Shown in pieces: positions 1 to 8,075 of a stretch of 64,000 nucleotides of DNA. The DNA is from Amylibacter sp. IMCC11727 (GTDB lineage: Bacteria; Pseudomonadota; Alphaproteobacteria; Rhodobacterales; Rhodobacteraceae). The position numbers and the translations under genes are program-made. Numbering within the stretch: position 1 is the first letter of the stretch; each line of letters begins with the position of its first letter. The stretch spans positions 2,858,001 through 2,922,000 of the forward strand of contig NZ_CP122960.1 in NCBI RefSeq assembly GCF_029854195.1, read 5' to 3'. The notes below the pieces were generated by a model. That model had not been told where the DNA came from. It did not search any database and saw only the letters and a list, made by a program, of their open reading frames with translations.

Positions 1-457
1 CCTTGCCCGCTTCCATCGGGCCACCCGATACAAACACAACAGGGATATCCAAACGCAGCGCCGCCATCATCATGCCGGGCGTGATTTTATCGCAGTTGGA
101 AATACACACCATCGCATCCGCGCAGTGGGCGTTGACCATGTATTCCACACTGTCCGCAATCACTTCGCGTGACGGCAGGGAATAGAGCATCCCATCATGC
201 CCCATGGCGATACCGTCATCCACCGCGATGGTGTTCATTTCCTTTGCAACACCACCCGCCGCATGGATTTCTTCGGCAACCAACTGGCCCAAGTCTTTCA
301 GGTGAACGTGACCAGGAACAAACTGTGTGAAAGAGTTCACAACCGCGATAATCGGCTTGCCAAAATCACTATCAGTCATGCCAGTCGCACGCCAAAGGCC
401 GCGCGCGCCCGCCATGTTACGACCATGTGTAGAAGTTCTGGAACGATACGGAATCAT
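1..457 (-). CDS. ilvD: Dihydroxy-acid dehydratase, N-terminal part (3' end outside window)
   Basis: This is the N-terminal third of dihydroxy-acid dehydratase, an Fe-S enzyme of branched-chain amino acid synthesis that converts dihydroxy-acids to 2-keto acids. The translation opens with [20 protein letters not shown], the hallmark start of IlvD, and continues through the conserved [31 protein letters not shown] and [11 protein letters not shown] stretches, the last carrying a cluster-ligand cysteine. The ATG at 457 is chosen because it gives the family-typical N-terminus. The gene runs off the left edge, so the C-terminal domain is not seen. The reading frame is open throughout. Confidence 0.95.
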   Translation of the reverse strand, partial: MIPYRSRTSTHGRNMAGARGLWRATGMTDSDFGKPIIAVVNSFTQFVPGHVHLKDLGQLVAEEIHAAGGVAKEMNTIAVDDGIAMGHDGMLYSLPSREVIADSVEYMVNAHCADAMVCISNCDKITPGMMMAALRLDIPVVFVSGGPMEAGK

Positions 458-616
458 TGGGTGTGCCCTCGCAGTGAATTAGTCCCGCGTGTTTTGCCTG
501 ATTAAAGCCAGAAATGCTAGCCACATCGCCACAAACGCACGCCAGTCTTTTTCAATCTTGCCAAGCCTGCGGTGAAAAGTTTTAGTAATCGGATACAGAC
601 CAAAGGAATTGACGGC

Positions 617-1138
617 ATGGCCATCCTAAAATGTATCGAATGCGGCGGCAAAGTTTCCAGCGAAGCAGCATCATGCCCCCATTGCGGCTATGTCAAAGGC
701 GCACGTCCCAGTGAGCCACCAAAACCCAGCCCGCTGCTAGGCGATACACCCACTGAAAGACCCCCGTCAACACCTGCCAAAACCAGTCCATGGGTGATCA
801 TTGGCGCCTGCACCGGCGGATTGCTTGTCCTTTTTATCATCATTGGCGCTATAGCTGGTTCACAAAGCACTTGTAAAATCACCAGCCTGCGAAACACCGA
901 AGACACCTTCATTGTAAATGGCCAATGGGACTACGGGATCGTCACAAATGCTGTCGTTTCACTGGACGGAAAAGCCCGCCAAGTCACTGTCACAGTCCGC
1001 CTTGAAACCAACCAAGGGGACATCACAAAATCCAAACGCGTCGCTGTATCAGAGAATGGCAGCCGCGAAGTCCAGATTCAGTTCATCGAACCCACAGTGA
1101 CGACCAAAGTCCGCCAAAGCTACGCAACGTGTAAATAA
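617..1138 (+). CDS. Zinc-ribbon membrane protein, unknown function
   Basis: This is a 173-residue protein. It begins with a zinc ribbon (CIECGG near residue 6 and CPHCGY near residue 21, a CxxC pair repeated), followed by a proline-rich linker and one transmembrane helix around residues 57-80. A roughly 90-residue extracytoplasmic beta-rich tail follows. The start at 617 is preferred over an upstream in-frame ATG at 572 because the zinc ribbon follows it directly and AAGGAA lies at proper spacing. Such proteins often sense or tether, but no function can be assigned. It stands alone, convergent with the DUF417 gene. Confidence 0.7.
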   Translation: MAILKCIECGGKVSSEAASCPHCGYVKGARPSEPPKPSPLLGDTPTERPPSTPAKTSPWVIIGACTGGLLVLFIIIGAIAGSQSTCKITSLRNTEDTFIVNGQWDYGIVTNAVVSLDGKARQVTVTVRLETNQGDITKSKRVAVSENGSREVQIQFIEPTVTTKVRQSYATCK

Positions 1139-1239
1139 GAAATGGGCAAAGCGAAAAAGCGAGGTTCTAGGGACAATGCTCACCATAGGTTTCATCTCGA
1201 AAGCACATCACGCGACCGCCACAGACGACCTCTAGCTGC

Positions 1240-1290
1240 TTTCTTTTGGCCAGAAATATCCCGGGGTTTGGGGCAGAGCCCCAAGCGGGG
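1240..1290 (+). repeat. Dispersed intergenic repeat, copy 1
   Basis: The segment reads TTCTTTTGGCC, then AAATATCC, then a G-rich stretch with a perfect hairpin (TTGGGGC AGA GCCCCAA, 1268-1284). The same layout recurs at about 15607, 20631, 32569 and 44075, always in this orientation. Confidence 0.6.
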
Positions 1291-1342
1291 GCAAATGCGT
1301 GGGACAGCGCCAAGGTAAAATGGTGGGTTATACTGGTTCCAC

Positions 1343-1369
1343 GAAAATGGGGGCCAAAATGGCCCCCAT
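1343..1369 (-). terminator. Rho-independent terminator of the DUF417 gene
   Basis: Perfect 10-bp arms (1347-1356 and 1360-1369) surround a 3-nt loop. Read on the minus strand, the stem is followed by TTTTCG. It lies about 30 bp past the stop of the leftward gene ending at 1399. Confidence 0.75.
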
Positions 1370-1398
1370 CAAATCAGTTAGGTTCAGATCGCGCGGTC

Positions 1399-1890
1399 TT
1401 AGTCTGCTGCGGCTGTCAGCGCGTTGCCCAGTGCGAACAAGCTTGCGAACAACAACACGATGTCTTTCAGCAGGAACTGGCCAGGAACAACCGAGATGGC
1501 CAATACACCAGTTTCAGGAATAAACACGCCAGGTGTTGAAAAGAAGAAGCTGAAAGTCACAATAAATGTTCCCACTGCGCCCAATGCGCCCAGCACAGCC
1601 AGTTTTGGTGCAAAGAACCGTGCGGTGAGCAATGCGGCGATGATCAATTCAGCCACCCCGATCAGTTTGGACACGGCCCCTTCAGACAAGAAGGCGTAGA
1701 GCCAGCCCAGAAACGGTGAGTTTTCCACCAATCCTCGGATTGCGCCTGCTTCGTAGGCGGTGAACTTCATTGCGCCGAACCACACAAAGACAAGGATCAA
1801 AGTTGCGAAAATCCCTTTGGAAGCAATTTCGGTCAATCGGTTGCCAAGGTCCTGAGGTGCAGCAGCGCTGTTTACGGTTGTATGTGTCAT
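1399..1890 (-). CDS. DUF417 (YkgB/RclC-like) inner-membrane protein
   Basis: This 163-residue protein has four hydrophobic segments. It carries the DUF417 pattern seen in E. coli YkgB/RclC: LILVFVWFGAMKFTAYEA near residue 35, ENSPFLGWLY, GVAELIIAALL, TFSFFFSTPGVF and FLLKDIVLL. RclC belongs to a reactive-chlorine resistance system in E. coli, but the role here is unproven. The start at 1890 has a GGAG 6-7 nt upstream (GGAGATCTAACATG), so the longer frame reaching 2001 is rejected. The insertion sequence ends about 117 bp upstream of the start and may have altered its promoter. Confidence 0.85.
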   Translation of the reverse strand: MTHTTVNSAAAPQDLGNRLTEIASKGIFATLILVFVWFGAMKFTAYEAGAIRGLVENSPFLGWLYAFLSEGAVSKLIGVAELIIAALLTARFFAPKLAVLGALGAVGTFIVTFSFFFSTPGVFIPETGVLAISVVPGQFLLKDIVLLFASLFALGNALTAAAD

Positions 1891-2007
1891 GTTAGATCTC
1901 CAAATCTGTGTTTTGTTTGTTTCGGTGGCGGACTTGCCAGTCGTTGAAAACAGATCTATATGTTTGTTACTGATCAGTCCATAATTAATGTCCGTTGTCA
2001 TATAAAG

Positions 2008-2038
2008 TGGGACATCAGAGCGGCTTGAGCATTGGAGG
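2008..2038 (+). repeat. Left terminal inverted repeat of the IS
   Basis: The repeat starts TGGGACA and ends TTGAGCATTGGAGG. Its inner part matches the right end at 11 of 14 positions. The middle is diverged and differs in length by one base. Confidence 0.75.
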
Positions 2039-2061
2039 CTCTGGCTCGTTAGTGTGATTGA

Positions 2062-3042
2062 TTATGCTGCTTGTTTCTGATGTTGCAAGCGACGTTGTTT
2101 GATTGTCTGTTTCTTGATCCTCTTCCTTTCTCTCAGAATGGCTTTGTCGCGGCCGAAGTAGACATCGGCGGGTGTGACGTTGTTCAGGCTCTCGTGGTAT
2201 CGTCGGTTATTGTAATAGTCGACGAAGGCCTCGATCTGGCGCTCGAGATCGCCGGGCAGATAGTAGTTTTCTAACAGCACTCGGTTCTTCATCGTTTGAT
2301 GCCATCGTTCGATTTTGCCTTGGGTCTGTGGATGGAACGGAGCACCACGGACATGATCCATATTTTGCCCTTCCAGCCATTCGGCCAGGTCGCCAGATAT
2401 GTAACACGATCCGTTATCGCTGAGCAGGCGTGGTTTGTGCCGAACAACCGCTTGGTCACAGCCTGATGCTGTCAGAGCGCGCTCAATCGTCTCGGTCACA
2501 TCACTGGCCCGCATGGTTGTACACAGTTTCCATGAGATGATGTAGCGGCTGTAATCATCCAAGATCGTAGACAGATAATACCACCCCCAACCAATGATTT
2601 TGAAGTAGGTGAAGTCTGTCTGCCACATCTGATTGATGGCGGTGGTTTTATCCGTGAACTCGTTGGCTGCTTTGATCACCACGTAGTCTGGTGCTGTGAT
2701 CAGGTCGGCTTCCTTGAGAATGCGATAAGCTGATGATTCTGAGACAAAATACCGCTTTTCATCGGTGTATTTGACTGCCAGCTCGCGCGTGCTCAGCGCC
2801 TCGTGTTCCAGCGCAAACGCGATCAGGTCGTCACGACGATCATCGGGGATGCGGTTCCAAACGGATTTAGGGCATGGCGATTTGTCAGCCAGCCGGTCAA
2901 ACCCGCCTTCGAGATATAAATCATACCAGCGATAGAATGTGGTGCGTGGAATGCCCAGCATGTCGAGGGTCTGCTTGGTTGGCAGATGTGATCCCTCGAC
3001 GGTGCGGATGACCTCCAGCTTCTCAGACGCAGGGTATCTCAT
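2062..3042 (-). CDS. IS3-family transposase OrfB (DDE integrase core)
   Basis: This 326-residue transposase has a helix-turn-helix at the N-terminus (LDMLGIPRTTFYRWYDLYLEG) and an integrase core with the three catalytic acids visible: WQTDFTYFK, LLSDNGSCY and GKIERWHQTMK. The tail is strongly basic. Its ATG overlaps the orfA stop by four bases (ATGA at 3039-3042), so synthesis may depend on translational coupling rather than the usual -1 frameshift of IS3 elements. No internal stop is present and the length is normal for an OrfB. Confidence 0.93.
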   Translation of the reverse strand: MRYPASEKLEVIRTVEGSHLPTKQTLDMLGIPRTTFYRWYDLYLEGGFDRLADKSPCPKSVWNRIPDDRRDDLIAFALEHEALSTRELAVKYTDEKRYFVSESSAYRILKEADLITAPDYVVIKAANEFTDKTTAINQMWQTDFTYFKIIGWGWYYLSTILDDYSRYIISWKLCTTMRASDVTETIERALTASGCDQAVVRHKPRLLSDNGSCYISGDLAEWLEGQNMDHVRGAPFHPQTQGKIERWHQTMKNRVLLENYYLPGDLERQIEAFVDYYNNRRYHESLNNVTPADVYFGRDKAILRERKRIKKQTIKQRRLQHQKQAA

Positions 3043-3413
3043 TCCTCGAACTCCCCAGCCCCTGTCATGCTTTTTTTGAGAAGCCGGTTCTCAAGCGTCA
3101 GATCGGCCACGCATTCCTTCAAGGCCATAGCTTCTGAGCGTAGTTCTTTCACTTCAGGGGATGTGGCCTGACGCGCCGTATCGCCAGATAGACGGCGTTT
3201 GCCTGCTTCAAGGAATTCTTTCGACCAGCTGTAATACAGGCTCTCCGCGATGCCCTCCCGACGGCACAACGCTGAGATGCTTTCTTCTCCACGCATCCCT
3301 GCCAGCACAATGCGGATCTTCTCCTCCGCCGAATAGGTTTGACGTGTCTTGCGGCGGATGTTCTTTACCAATTTATCTGCAGACGCTTTGCTGCTTCCGG
3401 ATTTCTTGTTCAT
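3039..3413 (-). CDS. IS3-family transposase OrfA
   Basis: This 124-residue DNA-binding subunit has a helix-turn-helix (ISALCRREGIAESLYYSWSKEF) and a C-terminal heptad region (LRSEAMALKECVADLTLENRLLKK) that is the leucine-zipper oligomerisation segment of IS3 OrfA proteins. The start MNKKSG at 3413 follows GAGTGAAG. A longer frame to 3461 would begin next to the terminal repeat and is less likely. It is the first gene of the element and overlaps orfB by four bases. Confidence 0.9.
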   Translation of the reverse strand: MNKKSGSSKASADKLVKNIRRKTRQTYSAEEKIRIVLAGMRGEESISALCRREGIAESLYYSWSKEFLEAGKRRLSGDTARQATSPEVKELRSEAMALKECVADLTLENRLLKKSMTGAGEFEE

Positions 3414-3447
3414 CTTCACTCCATGAAGGTTACGATGAACCAGAAAT

Positions 3448-3479
3448 CCTCCGTTGTTCAATTCCTCAAATCTGTCCCA
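3448..3479 (+). repeat. Right terminal inverted repeat of the IS
   Basis: Read on the minus strand it starts TGGGACA and ends TTGAACAACGGAGG, the partner of 2008-2038. AAG follows at 3480-3482. Confidence 0.75.
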
Positions 3480-3673
3480 AAGGCCCTGACGTCAGACACC
3501 CAAACCCACATCGGCTGAATCCGCCACAACAAAACAGGGTTCCACCGCACCAGCGCAAGGATCAGAGCCACACCCAGCAGCCCAATCAGAAACAACAGAA
3601 CCCAACCAATCACAAAATCACCCGCGGCGTCCGCCAATAAAACACCCCAAACGCAGGCCCCCAAATCCAACAC
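3458..3673 (-). pseudogene. Small membrane ORF whose 3' end runs into the IS
   Basis: This is a 71-residue frame with one or two hydrophobic helices (FVIGWVLLFLIGLLGVALIL). The last seven codons lie inside the right terminal repeat of the insertion sequence. The native C-terminus was therefore probably replaced when the element landed. The annotated start is a GTG inside the preceding gene, in another frame, and is uncertain. It could be a genuine second membrane gene of a pair or a chance frame. Confidence 0.35.
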
Positions 3674-3906
3674 AGCGCCGCAACGAGCACCGCCGCCGTC
3701 ACCAAAACCTCACCCAAATCTTTGCCGCCGCCGAACAGGGTCAAAAGTCCCACTTGCAGCAGCATAAAACCGAACATCACTATGGCCGAGACCACAAGCC
3801 CTAGTCCAATTGCAGGAACACCCCGCATAGAGGCAACTGCCAAAGCCCCTGCCCAACCAGACAGAACACTGAACAAAACCGCAAAGGCGAAGATCATCAT
3901 GCCCAT
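3610..3906 (-). CDS. Small membrane protein, three predicted helices
   Basis: This 98-residue hydrophobic protein has helices near residues 3-25, 33-57 and 68-92. A GGK-rich loop lies between the second and third. No family is recognised. The start MGMMIF at 3906 is preferred because GGGAGGT lies a few bases upstream. It precedes the IS-truncated ORF in the same direction and the two overlap out of frame, so they may once have formed a two-gene unit. Confidence 0.5.
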   Translation of the reverse strand: MGMMIFAFAVLFSVLSGWAGALAVASMRGVPAIGLGLVVSAIVMFGFMLLQVGLLTLFGGGKDLGEVLVTAAVLVAALCWIWGPAFGVFYWRTPRVIL

Positions 3907-3925
3907 GTCACACCTCCCTCGCACT

Positions 3926-4100
3926 GCCCCCGACTCGATCGGGGGCCTTTAGCCGGAAAGACCCAACGACAGGGCAGCGCCGAACTCGGGTGGCGCGAAT
4001 GCGCCCGCTGGTTCGACAGGCCATTGCAAAGCAATGACCGAAAGAACGCCCATGGGGGAGGTCGGCGCAGCCCGTGCCGGGCACGGGCATGCTTCTCGGA
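3926..4100. other. Intergenic region rich in hairpins
   Basis: The region contains GCCCCCGA/TCGGGGGC (3926-3946, 5-nt loop), GGCGC/GCGCC near 3990, CATTGC/GCAATG near 4022, and GCCCGTG/CACGGGC (about 4070-4088). No credible gene is seen in any frame. Confidence 0.5.
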
Positions 4101-4122
4101 CAACTTAAAATTTCCAATCATT

Positions 4123-4635
4123 TTAATAGCTTATCGAATCTATTGCTTCTAAGTCGCGATTCAGACGGGACCACTCCGCTTTCAAATAAGCACGGCCCGC
4201 CTCACATAATTCATGATGCACATTTCCTCTTCCAACTTTTTCCTCATCGGTGTCCGCGCTTATGAAGATAGAATCTCCAGCGTCAGCAATCTTAGAAATT
4301 AGATTGCTGCCTAACTCTTCTTCGTCGTTAATTTTCATTTGGAAAACACTAATCAAAAATGGGACTTTGCTGTCGATATCTACAATAGAGTCGGCATCGG
4401 CAATAATCGCGTTAAACTCTGCTAGTTCTGTACGCATTTCCTCAATCCATTCTCTTCTAAAGTCCGCCATTTTAAGTTGTACTTGCAACTTGCGATCTAT
4501 TCTCGCGTTAGAAAGTGCCTTTTGTTCTGAAGATCGCGTTGCAATTTGGGTGACCACAAGAGTCAGCAATGGAAGCCCCACAGTTGCAACCAACGCTTGA
4601 TGGTTCGCTATCCAATTGTTCAATTCGATAAGCAA
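4123..4635 (-). CDS. Membrane-anchored helical protein, last gene of the AAA+ cluster
   Basis: This is a protein of about 170 residues with one N-terminal transmembrane helix (VATVGLPLLTLVVTQIA) followed by a charged, mostly helical cytoplasmic region. The frame is open back to 4740 inside the ATPase gene. A TTG at 4635 has AAGGAAGGG about 7 nt upstream and starts just after the ATPase stop at 4640, so it is the likelier start. No family is recognised. Its position suggests it may anchor or be acted on by the AAA+ ATPase. Confidence 0.6.
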   Translation of the reverse strand: MLIELNNWIANHQALVATVGLPLLTLVVTQIATRSSEQKALSNARIDRKLQVQLKMADFRREWIEEMRTELAEFNAIIADADSIVDIDSKVPFLISVFQMKINDEEELGSNLISKIADAGDSIFISADTDEEKVGRGNVHHELCEAGRAYLKAEWSRLNRDLEAIDSISY

Positions 4636-4639
4636 GTTG

Positions 4640-6589
4640 TCACCCTTCCTTCCCTTCCAAATAACGCCGCTTCGCCTCTTCATTCCGCCCAAAGTCTCGA
4701 ACCATATTCTCAATCGCGACTTCATCCGATTTATCCGCATACCTAAACTCTGAATCCGCGTAGCGATTGATCTCTTGGATCACCATTTCCACCGTAATCG
4801 GCTGGGCCAGTTCGGAAATCATCGACTTCTTCGTCTCATAATCCTTGGCGATAAACAGGTCCAAATTCTCCATCCACTCGTCTGGCAACTCGAAGTCCAT
4901 CGCCCGCACCTTAACAGCATCCGTGATGTTCTTAATCGCCCGCCCCGTGAACCTCGGATCGGCCTCCTGAATGCCCTTCAGATACGTCCCCAGCTTCGCA
5001 ATCGTATCCAAATCGCCAATCTCCGACGACACCCGATCAAACACGTTCAGCAACCCCTGCTCGTGCGGCTTCGAATGGCTATCATACGATGCCGCTACAG
5101 CCTTTTTAATCTGCTGCGCGGCGAACAGCTCGTGATCGCCCACAGGGATGTCGTGGTTTTTGCCCATCAGCAGATGCAGGATGTCGATGTAATCCTCTCG
5201 CGTTTGTGGCCCATCCACGAGGAACCGCGCCCCCGCCCGTTGGCGCAGCGCGTCGTCCACGTTTTCGGGATAGTTCGAAAACATCCCAAAGGTACAATTC
5301 CCGCGCACTACCGTATTGGCCCCCGCGAAGCTTTCCATCAGCACGGCGGTAATCTCCAACTGTCCCGCTGAACTCTGCCGATCCCCCCGTTTGCCCGCCA
5401 GCTGGTCAATATCGTCAATCGTGCCAAAGCCAATCACATTTTGATCAATCACATTGTTGATGAACGACTTTGCATTCTGCGCTGATTTCCCCTGATAACT
5501 GTCGATGCTGTCCGTGCTCAGGTTCTCATACCGAAACGCATAGCCTGCATTGTTGCAGTAATCGTTAATCATCCCCGCCATCATCTGGATCAGCGTGGTT
5601 TTCCCCGTCCCAGGCATCCCATCGCCCATAAACGTAAAGATAAATCCGCCCAGTTCCGCGAACGGGTTCAGCTTGCGATCAAAGTCATAGGCCATCAACA
5701 TTTTCGCCAGCTTCATCGCCTGATATTTGGCGATGTGGTTGCCCACAACTTCGTTTGGCTTCTTGAACGTCATGGTCAGTTTGGATGATTTCGCCTTATG
5801 GCTGGCACTGAATCCATTGATTTCAAAATCATCCGCTTCCACCCGGTAAGACACGTTTTCAAACGCCTCCAACCGCGGCAAGGAACCTGCCCGCAGCGCA
5901 ACCTTTTCCATCAGCTTTTCACAGAACGCCTGCACCACATGCACCACGCCCGCTTCGTCCTTGGCAAACAGCGCGAGGTCCTGATCCAACTCCCACAACG
6001 CCCCATGCAGGGCCAGTTGCGGGTTGTCCGTCAGAACCTCTTCAACCGCGCCAATTTCAACGGTGCTTTCGCCCTCTGCTGCGGCCGTCGCCGCCACCAA
6101 ATTCGCCGCCATATTTGCAAACACATGCAGCGAAATCGCGGCCGACGCCGCCAGCAATTCCCCAAATTCCGCCTTCTTCGCTAGGGCCAAATTCCCCGCG
6201 AGGTTATCCTTCAACAACTCCGACAAACCCGTCTGATCCGCATACTGATCGCTCACCACATGGGCCACCGCCAGCGCACGGCGCAAAGACTGCAACACAA
6301 TCGCCTGTACAGGGGACGTCAACGGATCACTCTCATCCGCGCCCTCAATGCGATCAATCAGATGCACCCCTTCGGGCCGCGCAGTGGAGCGTGTCACCAA
6401 TCCCGGCGTTGTGGATCGAAACCGCCGCCGCGTGCCAACACCGCTGGATCGCTCCTTAGGCGCCTCCACATCCCGCTTCGCCGCCAACCGAGGCGTATGG
6501 TCAAACCCATCCAGCATCGCCACAGCATCCGCATACTTCTCAAGGATCAACTCCTCCTTGAGTTCCATCAAATCACCTGTCTTGCTCAT
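4640..6589 (-). CDS. AAA+ ATPase of an uncharacterised cluster
   Basis: This is a 649-residue ATPase. A long helical N-terminal region (residues 1-300) precedes one AAA+ module: Walker A GMPGTGKTT near 324-332, Walker B GFGTIDDIDQL near 387-397, a sensor-1-like Asn in FGMFSNY near 439, arginine-finger candidates in LRQRAGARF near 448-456, and a sensor-2-like GR near 549-550. AAA+ proteins remodel other proteins; the substrate here is unknown. GGAAGG lies just before the ATG. An 87-bp spacer with two palindromes separates it from the upstream gene. Confidence 0.85.
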   Translation of the reverse strand: MSKTGDLMELKEELILEKYADAVAMLDGFDHTPRLAAKRDVEAPKERSSGVGTRRRFRSTTPGLVTRSTARPEGVHLIDRIEGADESDPLTSPVQAIVLQSLRRALAVAHVVSDQYADQTGLSELLKDNLAGNLALAKKAEFGELLAASAAISLHVFANMAANLVAATAAAEGESTVEIGAVEEVLTDNPQLALHGALWELDQDLALFAKDEAGVVHVVQAFCEKLMEKVALRAGSLPRLEAFENVSYRVEADDFEINGFSASHKAKSSKLTMTFKKPNEVVGNHIAKYQAMKLAKMLMAYDFDRKLNPFAELGGFIFTFMGDGMPGTGKTTLIQMMAGMINDYCNNAGYAFRYENLSTDSIDSYQGKSAQNAKSFINNVIDQNVIGFGTIDDIDQLAGKRGDRQSSAGQLEITAVLMESFAGANTVVRGNCTFGMFSNYPENVDDALRQRAGARFLVDGPQTREDYIDILHLLMGKNHDIPVGDHELFAAQQIKKAVAASYDSHSKPHEQGLLNVFDRVSSEIGDLDTIAKLGTYLKGIQEADPRFTGRAIKNITDAVKVRAMDFELPDEWMENLDLFIAKDYETKKSMISELAQPITVEMVIQEINRYADSEFRYADKSDEVAIENMVRDFGRNEEAKRRYLEGKEG

Positions 6590-6607
6590 AATTCACCTTC
6601 CGAAATC

Positions 6608-6667
6608 GGTGGGCTGCAGCCCACCCAACAATCCTTTTTCTCTGCGTAGGGCGGGCTTCAGCCCGCC
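6608..6667. repeat. Two related palindromes between cluster genes
   Basis: GGTGGGCTGCAGCCCACC (6608-6625) is a perfect 18-bp palindrome. GGCGGGCT TC AGCCCGCC (6650-6667) has 8-bp arms. They resemble each other (GGYGGGCTnnAGCCCRCC) and look like repetitive extragenic palindromes. They could form mRNA stems that tune expression of the ATPase relative to the upstream gene. Confidence 0.65.
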
Positions 6668-6676
6668 AAAAACCAC

Positions 6677-7792
6677 TTAGCCATAACTCCGAACCTTGCC
6701 CTTACTTCCAACAACGTACTTCCGCACCCCGCGCAGGCCCTTTGGGTCGCGGTGGTCCAGCACCTGATACGCCCGCTGCGGCAGGATCAGGGATCGCCGC
6801 TGTGTTGTCGCCCCCGTCAACTCACTCCGATCATCCAGATCGAAAATTTCCCGCTCCACCGTGCTGAACCAGCCCGATTTCTCCTCTGCCACCTTTTTGG
6901 ATCGCAGCGTTTCCACCGTCCAAGACAGCGCCCAGTCCAAGCCTGGCTCGCCTTCAGCCTCTGCCAAAATCTCTCGCAGGGGTCCTGATTGTTCCGTAAA
7001 CGCATGGGAATACATCGGCCCGATGTGCACGCGTCGCAGTGTTTTGGGGTGCAGATCGTCAAAGTCCTGATCAAACCCCGTCGCAATCGTCACCAGCTTT
7101 AGCCCAGACACCGCCTGCGCCATCAGATGCGCCTGCACTTGGGGCCAGCGTCGCTCGTCCTGCACCAGCGCCGTGCGCCCACTGTCCACCAGCTCCATCA
7201 TATAGATTGCAGGCAGGTTCGTCTGGCTGTCGTAACTCGCCCAATGCACAAGATACTTGCGCCGATCCCCATCGTTCCCACGCCAAATTGCAATCGGATC
7301 ATTGGCGGCGAAAAACAAATCGCGCCCCGCCAGCCATTCATAATACAGCCGCTGGGACATGGCATATTGCAGGTTGGTCGGATGGGAATGTTCGTTCAGG
7401 ATATGCTTCACCATATCCTTCTTAATCTGCTCTGGCTCTGACAGGTTTGCCAAATGCCGCTCCGCATTCAGCGCGTCATTGGCCATTTGCAACAGCTCTT
7501 GAAACACGGGAAAGCCGCTGTCCTGCCGATCCACCGACATGCCGTTTGGCAGCGCGCCAGACACCCGCCATGTCATCAGATATTTGTAGGACAGCGCCGT
7601 GAACGTATGGCTCAATCGATCCAGATAGCCGCGAATAATCTTGGCCTCTTCACGCCCAATCAACCCTTCATCTGTTGTGATTTCAGTCACCCCATCCAAG
7701 TGCCCGATGATGCGCTCGAACTTCGCAAAATACCGCCGCGTCTTGGCCGCCCCTTCAAGGTATTTGTGGTCAAGGGTGAGGTCAGCGGTCAT
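6677..7792 (-). CDS. Protein of unknown function, AAA+ cluster
   Basis: This is a 371-residue soluble protein that I do not recognise. The N-terminal half (residues 1-170) is helical. The second half has beta-rich stretches such as YLVHWASYDSQTNLPAIYMMELVD and ends in a basic tail (GSKGKVRSYG). It has no signal peptide, membrane helix or familiar catalytic motif. It sits between the coiled-coil/membrane genes and the ATPase, so it may be an adaptor or substrate. Its first 17 codons are duplicated in diverged form about 280 bp upstream. Confidence 0.75.
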   Translation of the reverse strand: MTADLTLDHKYLEGAAKTRRYFAKFERIIGHLDGVTEITTDEGLIGREEAKIIRGYLDRLSHTFTALSYKYLMTWRVSGALPNGMSVDRQDSGFPVFQELLQMANDALNAERHLANLSEPEQIKKDMVKHILNEHSHPTNLQYAMSQRLYYEWLAGRDLFFAANDPIAIWRGNDGDRRKYLVHWASYDSQTNLPAIYMMELVDSGRTALVQDERRWPQVQAHLMAQAVSGLKLVTIATGFDQDFDDLHPKTLRRVHIGPMYSHAFTEQSGPLREILAEAEGEPGLDWALSWTVETLRSKKVAEEKSGWFSTVEREIFDLDDRSELTGATTQRRSLILPQRAYQVLDHRDPKGLRGVRKYVVGSKGKVRSYG

Positions 7793-7798
7793 TTAAAA
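7742..7798 (-). repeat. Direct repeat, copy A (start of the 371-residue gene)
   Basis: This 57-bp segment matches 8025-8081 at 49 of 57 positions with no gaps. It covers the first 17 codons and the bases just before the ATG. Confidence 0.85.
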
Positions 7799-7981
7799 AT
7801 ACCATTTCAATTTATAAGGGCTTTTGTCATCTTTTGTGCGCACAATCCATTGAATACCAAAACCAAGTATCCCTGAAACGATGAGGTGCAGCAGGATGAA
7901 AGGAAACCCAAAATAAAGGCCGACCAGAGCGCAAACCGCAAAAGTGGTAAAGGGAATATTCTCCCAAAATCGCTTATTCAT
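7793..7981 (-). CDS. 62-residue membrane protein inside the duplication
   Basis: This small protein has two hydrophobic segments (FTTFAVCALVGLYFGFPF and ILLHLIVSGILGFGIQWIV) and a basic tail. Its stop is directly followed by the ATG of the 371-residue gene, which implies co-translation. It is bracketed by the two 57-bp direct repeats, as if the gene had been inserted or the flanking start region duplicated around it. No family is recognised. Confidence 0.6.
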   Translation of the reverse strand: MNKRFWENIPFTTFAVCALVGLYFGFPFILLHLIVSGILGFGIQWIVRTKDDKSPYKLKWYF

Positions 7982-8024
7982 CGTCGCCTTTCTCGCATCT
8001 CATTACGCACGCAATCGTGTAAAC

Positions 8025-8075
8025 CTTAGCCGCCCTTTCGGGGTATTTGTGATCTAAGGTTAGGTCAGCGGTCAT
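8025..8075 (-). pseudogene. Decayed copy of the start of the 371-residue gene
   Basis: Read from an ATG at 8075, this encodes MTADLTLDHKYPERAAK against MTADLTLDHKYLEGAAK in the intact gene. Most base changes are synonymous; the two amino-acid changes are L to P and G to R. Similarity ends after this stretch, so only the start region remains. Confidence 0.75.

Larger units (their letters stand above)
2008..3479 (-). mobile_element. Complete IS3-type insertion sequence, 1472 bp
   Basis: The element has imperfect terminal inverted repeats of 31-32 bp, both starting TGGGACA at the outer ends. It is flanked by a 3-bp direct repeat AAG (2005-2007 and 3480-3482). It carries orfA and orfB with a DDE core. 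Family features (orfA with helix-turn-helix and leucine zipper, orfB with rve-type DDE, short target duplication) point to IS3. The subgroup is not resolved. Both ORFs are intact, so the copy may be active. Confidence 0.9.
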
